A stretch of DNA of 64,000 nt from Gammaproteobacteria bacterium (GTDB lineage Bacteria; Pseudomonadota; Gammaproteobacteria; Pseudomonadales; Balneatricaceae): NCBI GenBank assembly GCA_030748435.1, contig JASMLZ010000072.1, forward strand, positions 29,911-93,910, written 5' to 3'. Shown here in pieces: positions 1 through 8,114 of the stretch. The position numbers were made by a program, and so were the translations under genes. The stretch's first letter is position 1. Each line of letters opens with the position of its first letter. A model generated the notes under the pieces. That model did no database searches and was not told where the DNA came from. It worked only from the letters and a program-made list of their open reading frames with translations.

Positions 1-960
1 GATATCAAAAGGTAAGCTGGTTGAAATACCATTTGGATAAAGCTCAATGCTATGTAAACCTTCAGGTTCAACAAAAATTTGGTGACTGCTCTTGTCTGCA
101 AAGCGCATGATTTTGTCTTCGATGGAAGGGCAGTAACGTGGACCTACACCTTCAATAACGCCGGCATACAAGGGTGAGCGATCCAAACCCTGACGAATAA
201 AATCGTGGGTTTGCTCATTGGTATGAGTGATATAACAGGGTACTTGACGAGGATGTTGTTCAACATTACCCATATAAGACATAACGGGAGTAGGTGTGTC
301 TCCCGGTTGTTCCTGCATAACACTAAAGTCAACTGTACGAGCATCAATACGCGGTGGCGTACCGGTTTTTAGACGTTCAATACGAAATGGCCGCTCACGT
401 AATTTGGCAGCCAGTCGGTTGGCAGGTGGGTCGCCAATACGGCCACCCTGATGACTTTCCATACCAATATGGATAACTCCAGCCAAAAAAGTACCTGCGG
501 TCAAAACAACCTGTTGGGCCATAAATGTCAGGCCCATATTGGTAACCACTCCCTGAACCTGTTCCTGCTTGATTATTATATCGTCTACAGCTTGTTGAAA
601 AATAAACAGATTATCTTGTTGTTCAAGTATATTTCTTATGGCTTGACGATAAAGGGAACGGTCAGCTTGAGCGCGGGTGGCACGCACTGCTGGCCCTTTG
701 CGTGCATTAAGAATGCGAAACTGAATACCCGCCATATCGGTGGCATGAGCCATATAACCATCCAGAGCATCAATCTCTTTTACCAGATGGCTTTTACCTA
801 TACCACCTATGGCTGGATTACAGGACATTTGTCCTAAGGTATCAATATTGTGGGTCAATAACAGTGTTTTTACACCCATGCGGGCACTGGCTAGAGCTGC
901 TTCAGTCCCAGCATGGCCACCACCAACAATAATGACATCAAAGTTATCTGCAAATTGCAC
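1..960 (-). CDS. mnmG: tRNA uridine 5-carboxymethylaminomethyl modification enzyme MnmG (N-terminal part)
   Basis: The FAD-binding half of MnmG (GidA), which works with MnmE to modify the wobble uridine of certain tRNAs. The minus strand is open from a GTG at 960 to the window edge (320 codons), so the ORF track missed it. Visible motifs are the dinucleotide-binding loop [11 protein letters not shown] near residue 10, [29 protein letters not shown] and [15 protein letters not shown], all typical of the family. No ATG precedes the conserved FDVIVVGGG stretch, so GTG is the likely start. The rest of the gene, and usually rsmG-parA-parB after it, would lie to the left of the window. Confidence 0.97.
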   Translation of the reverse strand, partial: MQFADNFDVIIVGGGHAGTEAALASARMGVKTLLLTHNIDTLGQMSCNPAIGGIGKSHLVKEIDALDGYMAHATDMAGIQFRILNARKGPAVRATRAQADRSLYRQAIRNILEQQDNLFIFQQAVDDIIIKQEQVQGVVTNMGLTFMAQQVVLTAGTFLAGVIHIGMESHQGGRIGDPPANRLAAKLRERPFRIERLKTGTPPRIDARTVDFSVMQEQPGDTPTPVMSYMGNVEQHPRQVPCYITHTNEQTHDFIRQGLDRSPLYAGVIEGVGPRYCPSIEDKIMRFADKSSHQIFVEPEGLHSIELYPNGISTSLPFDI

Positions 961-1009
961 ACTTGTACCTAGGTTTATAAGTTAAACAGACCAGCGGGCA
1001 AGTATAACT

Positions 1010-1470
1010 TCTTCTCAATGTTTAAGAAATAAACCAGCTTTTTGTTTATTAATTAAAAAAGAATATATGAAATATATTTAGATTATTTTTATGGTTATTA
1101 TTAGTCCAGACATTTTCTGTTGATAAGCTAAAAAAAACGATAATAAACAATATTTTAATTTAATGATAAGGGTCTTATTAAGGGTTTAGTTAACCCCTTT
1201 TTTATTTGGGAATAGTTTGTGGATAAAAAACCTGTTTATACACAGGCTAGGGTTATACACAGTTTGGTGCGGTGCCCTTATGGTTTGTTATACATAAATT
1301 TGTGAATAAGTTATATGGAGATAAATTTTTTTAATAATATCTTGAATAAAATTGTGGTTAATTTTTAAAAAATAATTTTATATATTTGAAAAATAAGAAG
1401 AAATATTTTATTTGATAACTTAATAAGTTGTTATCAAAAGGTGGGTAAGTGGTTTATATGCTGTTGATTT
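1010..1470. other. Candidate replication origin (mnmG side)
   Basis: A very AT-rich intergenic stretch upstream of mnmG, where enterobacterial and many other gammaproteobacterial origins lie. A cluster of DnaA-box sequences (1218-1309) is flanked on both sides by long A/T runs (about 1020-1200 and 1320-1430) that could serve as unwinding elements. No GATC site was seen, so Dam/SeqA-type control is not suggested. The competing candidate is the rpmH-dnaA gap; gene polarity fits that one better because genes diverge there. Which site is active cannot be decided by eye. Confidence 0.5.
1218..1309. promoter_or_regulatory. DnaA-box cluster
   Basis: Within 92 bp there is one perfect box (TGTGGATAA at 1218, reverse orientation), two TTATACACA boxes in forward orientation (1236 and 1253), a near match TTATACATA (1288) and TGTGAATAA (1301). 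The E. coli consensus is TTATNCACA, so at least four of the five fit. Such density in an AT-rich intergenic region is typical of an initiation region. Confidence 0.7.
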
Positions 1471-1490
1471 ATTATTTATGCAAGAGTTTC

Positions 1491-1625
1491 CCAATTAACT
1501 GAGTAACAGTGATTTTGAGTTATTTTTTGTGCTGATAAGGAGTAATAGTGTTTCTATTGCGACGAATGGCAACGACCTCAGCGCGGCAAAGGGCCGAAAT
1601 CAAGTCATTAAACTAATTGAGAACA
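1491..1625. repeat. Short inverted-end repeat, family 2, copy 1
   Basis: About 135 bp bounded by inverted ends CCAATTAACTGAGTAAC and, on the right, GTCATTAAACTAATTGAG. A second shorter copy lies just upstream of dnaA (12150-12243). The copies share both ends and the internal TTTTTTGTGCTGA, and differ by a gap of about 40 bp in the middle. No open reading frame is present. It looks like a MITE-type element, but because both copies sit beside DnaA boxes an origin-linked conserved element is also possible. Confidence 0.6.
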
Positions 1626-1852
1626 CCCCCTAGCACTCCAAATACACTATATTGACGGATTCAGCATTGTGCTGTTATTGCCCAGCAAGGCGATATGTAG
1701 AGGCAATGGTATTCCCTGGCTAAACACGGTAACCCAGTCTAGAGATACCAGCACAGTGCCTCTAGACTGCATTGAGCCTCTTGCTTAGTGAATCACCATT
1801 AACTACAAGATACGTCTTGTCAGGAATACTGAGCTATGTCACTGAGAAAGGC
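1626..1852. other. Intergenic stretch with a perfect 10-bp inverted repeat
   Basis: Non-coding sequence between repeat family 2 and the pit terminator. It contains CAGTCTAGAG (1735-1744) and its exact reverse complement CTCTAGACTG (1760-1769) separated by 15 bp, which could form a hairpin or bind a dimeric protein. There is no T-run after it. Nothing else is recognised here. Confidence 0.35.
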
Positions 1853-1880
1853 AAAAAAAACCGCGTTATAGAAACGCGGC
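1853..1880 (-). terminator. Rho-independent terminator of the phoU-like/pit operon
   Basis: Read on the minus strand, a GC-rich stem (CCGCGTT / AACGCGG, 5-nt loop) is followed by eight T residues. It lies about 30 bp after the pit stop codon. Confidence 0.85.
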
Positions 1881-1908
1881 TTTGGTATGGGTTTTCTGTA
1901 AAAGTGGC

Positions 1909-3183
1909 TTAGGAAAAGACACCCTTGAAGAAATAGAAAAACAGGATAGACAGGGCAGCGCCGGCAGGCAAAGTAATAAGCCAGGAGGTGAATATATTAC
2001 CTACCATGCGCAGGTTAAGGGCTGCAATACCCCTTGCCAGACCAACACCAAGCACAGCACCCACCAGTGTATGAGTGGTGGATATGGGCAAACCAATACC
2101 TGAAGCCAGCACTACCGTACAGGAAGCACCCAATTCGGCAGCAAAACCCCGGCTTGGTGTTAGTTCGGTGATCTTTTTACCAATGGTAGCCATTACTTTA
2201 TAACCGAAAGTGGCCAGACCGACGATAATACCAATACCACCAGCCAATAATACCCATGATGGCATAGAAGATTTAGTTGTAATAGCGCCTGACTTGATGG
2301 TGGATATAGCAGCGGCCATGGGACCTACAGCGTTAGCAACATCGTTGGATCCGTGGGCAAATGCCATAGCACAGGCGGTAAATACCATCAAAATAGCAAA
2401 TACCTTTTCCACATTGGCAAAGCGATCATTATCTTCTGCCGCTTTATTGCGTTCTACCCGACTCATCAGATAAGCACCCAAGATAGCGACCAATATGCCA
2501 ATGACACTGGCAATCATAAACATTTCTGGGTAGCTTATTTTTAAGGAGAGATCTTTAAATACATGTTTTAGGCCTTTAATCAGAGTCACCATGGTGATCA
2601 TAAAACCCACCATAAACATATATATAGGTATATAACGCTTAGCATTTTCAAAGGGTGTTGCCGTATCCAGAATCAGGCGCTGAACACTTCTAAACAGGAA
2701 AAAGGATATAGAACCAGCTAATAATGGTGATACCACCCAAGAAGCCACAATGGTGCTTACTTTACCCCAGTTAACCGCATCAACAGAGATAGCAACAGCA
2801 GCAAAGCCGACAATCGCACCCACAATAGAGTGTGTAGTGGACACGGGCCAGCCCAACATGGAGGCAATAAGTAGCCAAGTACCCGCTGCCAATAAGGCTG
2901 ACAACATACCATATACCAGATATTCCGGCGTTCCCTGCAGAGTTAAGGGATCAATAATACCTTTGCGTATTGTAGCGGTTACTTCACCACCTGCTAGATA
3001 GGCACCGGCAAATTCAAAAACCATAGCGATAATAATCGCCTGCTTTAGAGTGATAGCACCGGAACCAACAGATGTGCCCATGGCATTAGCGACGTCGTTG
3101 GCACCAACCCCCCAAGCCATAAATACACCAAAAATAATGGCTAGGATCAGTAAAATTTGACCGTATTCGTTTAATACTTCCAT
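1909..3183 (-). CDS. pit: PiT-family inorganic phosphate transporter
   Basis: A low-affinity, cation-coupled phosphate permease of the inner membrane. The 424-residue product shows the internal duplication that defines the family: WGVGANDVANAMGTSVGSG near residue 25 in the first half and HGSNDVANAVGPMAAAIS in the second, each followed by hydrophobic helices, with the second conserved loop seen as STTHSIVGA and STTHTLVGAVLG. It follows the PhoU-like gene with a 19-bp gap, so both are probably one transcript. A three-repeat PhoB box lies upstream of that transcript, suggesting induction by phosphate limitation. The single-gene PiT plus DUF47 pair is a common arrangement. No pstSCAB genes are visible in the window. 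Confidence 0.95.
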   Translation of the reverse strand: MEVLNEYGQILLILAIIFGVFMAWGVGANDVANAMGTSVGSGAITLKQAIIIAMVFEFAGAYLAGGEVTATIRKGIIDPLTLQGTPEYLVYGMLSALLAAGTWLLIASMLGWPVSTTHSIVGAIVGFAAVAISVDAVNWGKVSTIVASWVVSPLLAGSISFFLFRSVQRLILDTATPFENAKRYIPIYMFMVGFMITMVTLIKGLKHVFKDLSLKISYPEMFMIASVIGILVAILGAYLMSRVERNKAAEDNDRFANVEKVFAILMVFTACAMAFAHGSNDVANAVGPMAAAISTIKSGAITTKSSMPSWVLLAGGIGIIVGLATFGYKVMATIGKKITELTPSRGFAAELGASCTVVLASGIGLPISTTHTLVGAVLGVGLARGIAALNLRMVGNIFTSWLITLPAGAALSILFFYFFKGVFS

Positions 3184-3202
3184 CTAAATAGCCTCTTTTA
3201 AT

Positions 3203-3880
3203 CTAGCGGGCAATAATAATTTGGATTTGTTCACCGGCAGATTGTGCACGGTCTGCTAAATTACCAATGGCTTCGATAGTCTTGTATAAGAACATCGCAT
3301 CAACAGGTGGTAAGTCAGCTTCGATGGAATGCAATTTGGAACGCAAAGCAATCTGGCGCTTATCGTTCTTGTTTTCAGCTTTATCCAGTTTGGTAATACA
3401 TTTATTGATACGATCTATCTCACGGCCACCAAAACCTGAGCCAATCAATTCATCTAATTCGTCAATAACAATGCGAGCTTCATAAGCAACTGTAACAGCC
3501 GACTTTACATAGGCTTTCATATCAGCCGCGATTTTTTTCGGCATGACTTGCTGGCGACCTAAAATCAAGCCGGCAATATCTTTAGCTTTATTACAAATCT
3601 TGTCCTGTTTGCTTAACAAGTGGATTAGGTCAGAACGATTGATTGGCATAAACAGACTTTTTGGCAGGTGCAGGCGGATATCCTGCTTTTGGTCATCGGC
3701 CGCTGACTCGAGTTCAGAAATCTTGTTATAAATAGCCTCAACTGTTTGCCAGTCTTCGGCACATACAGCTACAAAAAAATCATTCAGTTGGTTGGCACAA
3801 TCTACAACCGTATACATATGATTTTGCAGGGGTTTTATAGGAGATTGGCCGAATAGACTAAGTATGGTGCTGGACGCCAT
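3203..3880 (-). CDS. PhoU-like DUF47 (TIGR00153-type) phosphate transport regulator
   Basis: A 225-residue cytoplasmic, mostly helical protein of the DUF47/TIGR00153 family, distant relatives of PhoU. The start MASSTILSLFGQSPIKPLQNHM and the DQKQDIRLHLPKSLFMPINRSDLI segment are characteristic. Family members are nearly always encoded next to a PiT transporter, as here (19 bp upstream of pit), and are thought to modulate it; that role is inferred from context. It is the first gene of the operon, about 100 bp downstream of a triple PhoB box. Confidence 0.9.
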   Translation of the reverse strand: MASSTILSLFGQSPIKPLQNHMYTVVDCANQLNDFFVAVCAEDWQTVEAIYNKISELESAADDQKQDIRLHLPKSLFMPINRSDLIHLLSKQDKICNKAKDIAGLILGRQQVMPKKIAADMKAYVKSAVTVAYEARIVIDELDELIGSGFGGREIDRINKCITKLDKAENKNDKRQIALRSKLHSIEADLPPVDAMFLYKTIEAIGNLADRAQSAGEQIQIIIAR

Positions 3881-3980
3881 GGGCTTTACCTTTGCTATTT
3901 AATAATCAATAGTGAAGTACTAACTACTGGCGCGCATTATAAGTAGACAATGTTAAGACAATATAAAGATTTACCTTAAT

Positions 3981-4009
3981 ATGACAAAAATATGACATTA
4001 TTATGACTA
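3981..4009 (-). promoter_or_regulatory. Triple PhoB-binding box
   Basis: On the minus strand the sequence reads TAGTCAT-AATA-ATGTCAT-ATTT-TTGTCAT: three 7-bp half-sites separated by exactly 4 A/T bases, the classic 11-bp-period Pho box (consensus CTGTCAT). It lies about 100 bp upstream of the phoU-like/pit operon and points toward it. PhoB is encoded nearby (6189-6875). Confidence 0.85.
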
Positions 4010-4151
4010 TAACAGCTATGGTAGATTTAGCTTTATAAGACATTTATATAGAGGGTTGATCAGGTTGGTTGGGCGCGACCAGTAGGTATGTTTGTCACGG
4101 TAGGAGCATTAGCCACAATATCTTGCCAATATGCCTATGCTGCAGACTTTT

Positions 4152-5939
4152 CTAAGTTATAGTATTAGTAATAGGTAAGCGAACTTCAAAGCGGGTGCCC
4201 CGTTCCAGATCACTTAGTACCTGCACTTTGCCCTGGTGGCTTTGCACAATATGTTTCACAATAGCCAACCCCAGACCTGTGCCGCCAACTTCCCGTGAGC
4301 GGGCCTTGTCGACGCGGTAGAAACGCTCAAAGATGCGTTCCTGGTCGGCAGGAGCAATACCGATGCCAGTGTCTTCCACAGCAAATAGAATTTGTTGCTC
4401 ATGCTGTTGCAGATAAACATCAACTTGCCCTCCCGCGGGAGTGTATTTAATGGCATTGTCCACCAAGTTGGTGACTAGTTGATTTAGGGCTTTGTCATCG
4501 CCTAGTACGGGTAAGACCTTATCCTTAACGGCGTGCAATTTAAGGCTGATCTCCTGACTTTGTGCTACAGCTTGTAAGTTAGCGCACACTTTCGCTGTAA
4601 TTCCCATAATATCTACAGTTTTTTCGAAAGCTTCGTCATTGCTTTCGAGGCGAGACAGGGCTAAAAGATCCGATACCAGATCAGACAGGCGCAGTGATTG
4701 GCTGTGAATTTTGCGCATAAAACGGCGTATTAGTTTGGCGTCAACATCACCCCCGTCAAGCAAGGTTTCAGCAAACCCCCGGATTGCCGTTATTGGGGTC
4801 TTTAATTCATGGGAGGCATTGGCGACAAAATCTGCCCGCATACGGTCGATACGTTGTACTTCGGTGACATCTTGCAGTACCAAAATAGCACCATCATTGC
4901 GGGACTCCTTAAGAGGACTAACATGCAGTTGATAGTGGCGCGCAAAAGCATAGCCACGCAGTTGAATCTGTTGTTTGTAACTGGACTGATGGTCGAGGCA
5001 CTTTTTCCATGCCTTATGCAGCACGCTGGTCTCTTCTATCTGTTTTAAGGTCTGTCCCAAACACCGCTCCGCTTTATTGCGTAACATACGTGCGGCAGCG
5101 GCGTTGATATGCTGAATTACCCCTTGATTATCAACCGTAATAACACCCTCATTCATACTTTTAAGAATGGTTTCCAATAAGTCTCTTTCGCTGGCCAGAT
5201 TATTAAAGCGCTGGGCAGATATATCTGCCATTTGATTAAGTGATCGTGCTAGGTCACCAATTTCATCACGGCGATGACTGGGGATGCGTAATTGATAGCG
5301 TCCTTGGGCAAAGTTATTGGCGATTAGGGTCATTTGTCGCAATGGTTGGGCAAAACTCATGGCTAACCAGTAGCCTACAAACAGGGCAATGATTGCGGTC
5401 AGGCTGGTAGCAATAATAATCACTCGACGCAGGTAATTAATTTCCTCATCAATACTTTTGGTAGACAGGGCGGTGCGTATATAACCTAGTTGATTGGTTG
5501 CGTTCAAACTTGGTAAAGCCACATACTGCATGGTGGTATTCAAGGTAGTACTAAAGCGTCTGGATTCACCTATGCCCTCTAGTTTGGCCGCTTGGATTTC
5601 AGGGCGTTGATGATGGTTGTCCATCTTTTGTGGATTAAATTCAGAGTCAGCCAACACTACTCCGTGGCGATCAATCAGTGTAATACGTGCTTCAATGCTG
5701 GCGCTAATCGTAGCTACCTGACGCTGTAGTTGCAGTATGGGAATCTCCGTCTGAAAAGCAAATGTTTGCTGCAGAATATAGGCTTGATGGGTAAGGTTGG
5801 TACGGATATTACGCAGGCTGGCATCTTCTATTTGTCGCTGCACCATTAAGCCAAGGATACTGATACTAAACAATATCACCACTGCAAAGCCGACAAAGAG
5901 TTTAATAAATATGGGTGAATGGCGACGAGTTGCAGACAT
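4152..5939 (-). CDS. phoR: Phosphate-regulon sensor histidine kinase PhoR
   Basis: A 595-residue membrane kinase expected to phosphorylate PhoB. In order: a transmembrane helix near residues 10-35, a periplasmic region of roughly 125 residues, a second helix (RRVIIIATSLTAIIALFVGY), a HAMP linker, a PAS domain (MNEGVITVDNQGVIQHIN), the H-box NASHELKTPITAIRGF with the phospho-accepting His near residue 376, and HATPase motifs (NLVDNAIKYTP, GTGLGLAIVKH). The ORF track starts 26 codons further upstream inside a repeat element; MSATRRH at 5939 is the sensible start. It is longer than E. coli PhoR (431 residues), which lacks a large periplasmic domain. PhoR is assigned because phoB is next to it. 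Confidence 0.9.
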   Translation of the reverse strand: MSATRRHSPIFIKLFVGFAVVILFSISILGLMVQRQIEDASLRNIRTNLTHQAYILQQTFAFQTEIPILQLQRQVATISASIEARITLIDRHGVVLADSEFNPQKMDNHHQRPEIQAAKLEGIGESRRFSTTLNTTMQYVALPSLNATNQLGYIRTALSTKSIDEEINYLRRVIIIATSLTAIIALFVGYWLAMSFAQPLRQMTLIANNFAQGRYQLRIPSHRRDEIGDLARSLNQMADISAQRFNNLASERDLLETILKSMNEGVITVDNQGVIQHINAAAARMLRNKAERCLGQTLKQIEETSVLHKAWKKCLDHQSSYKQQIQLRGYAFARHYQLHVSPLKESRNDGAILVLQDVTEVQRIDRMRADFVANASHELKTPITAIRGFAETLLDGGDVDAKLIRRFMRKIHSQSLRLSDLVSDLLALSRLESNDEAFEKTVDIMGITAKVCANLQAVAQSQEISLKLHAVKDKVLPVLGDDKALNQLVTNLVDNAIKYTPAGGQVDVYLQQHEQQILFAVEDTGIGIAPADQERIFERFYRVDKARSREVGGTGLGLAIVKHIVQSHQGKVQVLSDLERGTRFEVRLPITNTIT

Positions 5940-5945
5940 TGTTAA

Positions 5946-6188
5946 TCCTAAAAACCTCATTTGAACACAGGATTTGCCCTGCGAGACAGGGCCGCAAAAC
6001 AAGGCGCAGGTCACGGTGAATAGTCGTAGCTCTTGGCAAGAACGGCAACGATGGTTTGTGGTTTTGGATCCAGCGCAAAACGGTCTAGTGTTCTTGTATC
6101 CACTTGCAGGGTGAGTAGAACAGACAGCTATTTTAATGGCATGTCAACAGGTTACGCAAGATATAAGCGATCAATAGAGGTTTTTGGT
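5946..6188. repeat. Inverted-end repeat (MITE-like), family 1, copy A
   Basis: About 243 bp of non-coding sequence filling the phoB-phoR gap. It is clearly homologous to 30401-30644 (same orientation) and 18632-18840 (opposite orientation); shared blocks include GGATCCAGCGCAAAAC and GCAAGATATAAGCGATCAA. The ends are inverted: TCCTAAAAACCTCATTTGA on the left and TCAATAGAGGTTTTTGG on the right. TAA flanks it on both sides, and the right-hand TAA is the phoB stop codon, which looks like a 3-bp target duplication. It is too short to encode a transposase. Confidence 0.8.
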
Positions 6189-6875
6189 TTAATGATCACT
6201 GTTGCTGCAGCGATAACCTACGCCCCGCACAGTCTCGATAATCACATTGTCTTCACCCAGGGCTTTGCGAATAGCACGTATGTGCACATCCACATTGCGA
6301 TCCACAACATCGGTTTGTTCACCCAAAGCGGTCTGGATTAGCTGTTCACGAGAAAAAGCTCGGCCTGGCTTTTGCATTAGTGTTTGTAAGAGTTTGAACT
6401 CAGTGCTGGTAAGTTTTACTGTCGTACCAGCTACCTTGCAGGTGAAATCATCTGGATCCAGACACACTTGCTTAACACAAAGGGTATTGGATTGGGGCTT
6501 GCGCCGCAAGGCTACCTGAATACGAGCTATCAACTCGGCCTGACTAAAGGGTTTGGTGATATAGTCGTCGGCACCACCGGTTAGGCCTTTAACGATATCA
6601 CTTTCTTCACTGCGGGCGGATAACATGATAATCGGGGTATCGCTGGTGGCTGGGTCTGATTTTAGCTTTTGGCATACCTGCATACCATTAAGGCCGGGCA
6701 GCATGACATCCAATAGAACCAGGTCCGGCTGACAGCTTTGTACCAGTGACAGACCTGCAATGCCATCTTCCGCCAAACTTACCTGATAGCCGGCACGTTC
6801 CAGATTAAAGGCAATAATTTCCTGAATGTCTACTTCGTCTTCTATGCAGACGATATGATAGGGAGTACTTTGCAT
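6189..6875 (-). CDS. phoB: Phosphate-regulon response regulator PhoB
   Basis: A 228-residue OmpR-type response regulator that binds Pho boxes when phosphorylated. The receiver domain shows the acidic pair E12-D13, the phospho-acceptor D56 in LVLLDVMLPG and the conserved Lys in ITKPFSQAEL. The C-terminal winged helix has TSTEFKLLQTLM and ends with RNVDVHIRAIRKALG and ETVRGVGYRCS, a good match to PhoB. Its stop codon abuts the repeat that separates it from phoR, so phoBR co-transcription would have to pass through that element. No convincing Pho box was seen in its own upstream region, which carries repeat family 3. Confidence 0.95.
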   Translation of the reverse strand: MQSTPYHIVCIEDEVDIQEIIAFNLERAGYQVSLAEDGIAGLSLVQSCQPDLVLLDVMLPGLNGMQVCQKLKSDPATSDTPIIMLSARSEESDIVKGLTGGADDYITKPFSQAELIARIQVALRRKPQSNTLCVKQVCLDPDDFTCKVAGTTVKLTSTEFKLLQTLMQKPGRAFSREQLIQTALGEQTDVVDRNVDVHIRAIRKALGEDNVIIETVRGVGYRCSNSDH

Positions 6876-6908
6876 GGGTGGTTGCGGTTTCTTATGTCAT
6901 GCTTGTAA

Positions 6909-7049
6909 CAAGACCTTTGTTCGATGGCTAATTTACCTGTGACGGCGTTAAAAACCTTACAAGTGGTCATTTATTATACATAAACTCCCTCTTTGCGTGC
7001 GTTTTTGCCTTGTCAAAGAATAATAATACCGGATCGTGCAAAACTCTCT
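6909..7049. repeat. Inverted-end repeat (MITE-like), family 3, copy 1
   Basis: About 140 bp upstream of phoB, matching 43301-43439 upstream of polA. Shared blocks include CCTGTGACGGCGTTAAAAAC (G/T variant), GGTCATTTAT and GTGCGTTTTTGCCTTGTCA. The right end GATCGTGCAAAACTCTCT is the inverse of the left end of the other copy, AGAGAGTTTTGCACGAT; the left end here is degenerate. No reading frame is present. Confidence 0.75.
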
Positions 7050-7356
7050 AAAAAAAGTTAGCTAATTGTATGAGCATGGGCACTTAACAGCAAGTTTGGA
7101 TTACTTAAACGGTAAAAAACATCATCTGCCAAGATAAAACAGAATCAGTTATCGGGTTGAATCTATCAATACAATATTGTTGGTGTATCAAGGAACCTCT
7201 GCAAAATCGTTTATTGCAGGGAAGAGGAATGACGCAAATAACGATAAGATAGTGCAAAATCTTCTTATATTGCAATATAGAGTGAATTTTATAAATATGT
7301 GCTTTGCCGGCTTATAATATTATGGCCCATTAGCTGATCCCTAAGGAATCACGATT
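7050..7356. other. Intergenic region upstream of the racemase-family gene
   Basis: AT-rich non-coding sequence. It contains an imperfect hairpin around 7195-7235 (CTGCAA / TTGCAG inside CCTCT / AGAGG) and a smaller one, AAGAT / ATCTT, at about 7248. A possible -10 element, TATAATATTAT, lies about 45 bp before the start codon at 7357. No gene is seen. Confidence 0.35.
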
Positions 7357-8079
7357 ATGAAAACTCAAGGTGGTAAGAATATTTACGGTGTATCAATAGG
7401 TGTGCTGGCTTTGGCAAGCTATTTTCCTAAGCCTCCTGGTCATATCAAGAATCCAGCCAGTTTACCATTTACCACTTGTTACGAAATTTTGCCGGGAATT
7501 TCGGTACCAGAATTGCTTTATCGTCCAACTCAGGAAATGGAAACAGTTATTATTACTGCAGCCAAAAGTTTGCAGCAACAGGGGGTAAGGGCGATTACTG
7601 GGTCGTGTGGGTTTTTGGCTGCTTATCAACCAGCCATAGTAAACGCCGTCTCAATACCTGTCTTTATGTCCAGTTTGATACAGATACCACTGGCTTATCA
7701 GATGACGGGCAAAACAGTGGGTGTGATTACGGCTGACGCGAATAGTTTAACGGTACAACATTTACAGGCAGTGGGTGCACATACCACACCTGTTGCTATT
7801 GCTGGGTTGCAGGATACTCAGGAGTTTGCCAGCGTAATACTGGCCAATAATAGCAATGATATGGACTTAGACTTGGTGCAGCAGGAGTTGGTCGATACGG
7901 TGGCCAACCTGCTGGCAACCCAGCCGGATATAGGCTCTTTAGTGCTTGAGTGTACCGACCTTCCTCCTTATGCGCATATCCTGCAGGCAAGATTTAAGCT
8001 ACCGGTATTTGATCTGACCACCCTTGCTACCATGGTTCACAATGTGGTTTTACGCCAGTCTTTTACCGGTTACTACTGA
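7357..8079 (+). CDS. Asp/Glu racemase-superfamily protein
   Basis: A 240-residue protein of the Asp/Glu/hydantoin racemase superfamily, which uses two cysteines as acid/base catalysts. Candidate catalytic cysteines are C84 in ITGSCGFLAAY and C199 in LVLECTDLPPYA, each at the expected position in its half of the pseudo-symmetric fold, and both are present. The substrate cannot be read from the sequence; the family includes aspartate, glutamate and hydantoin racemases and maleate isomerases. The start ATG has an upstream TAAGGAATC that can act as a ribosome binding site. It stands alone on the plus strand between phoB and mnmE and converges on mnmE, so it is probably its own transcription unit. 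Confidence 0.8.
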   Translation: MKTQGGKNIYGVSIGVLALASYFPKPPGHIKNPASLPFTTCYEILPGISVPELLYRPTQEMETVIITAAKSLQQQGVRAITGSCGFLAAYQPAIVNAVSIPVFMSSLIQIPLAYQMTGKTVGVITADANSLTVQHLQAVGAHTTPVAIAGLQDTQEFASVILANNSNDMDLDLVQQELVDTVANLLATQPDIGSLVLECTDLPPYAHILQARFKLPVFDLTTLATMVHNVVLRQSFTGYY

Positions 8080-8114
8080 GATTATTGTCAAGCACTGCTT
8101 ACCTTAAGTATCGC

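Noticed and set aside
451-837. 128-residue plus-strand ORF near the left edge
   Set aside because: Shadow of mnmG, which reads on the minus strand through the whole region.
6033-6341. 102-residue plus-strand ORF overlapping repeat copy A and the phoB 3' end
   Set aside because: It is antisense to phoB and falls in a non-coding repeat; composition is not protein-like.
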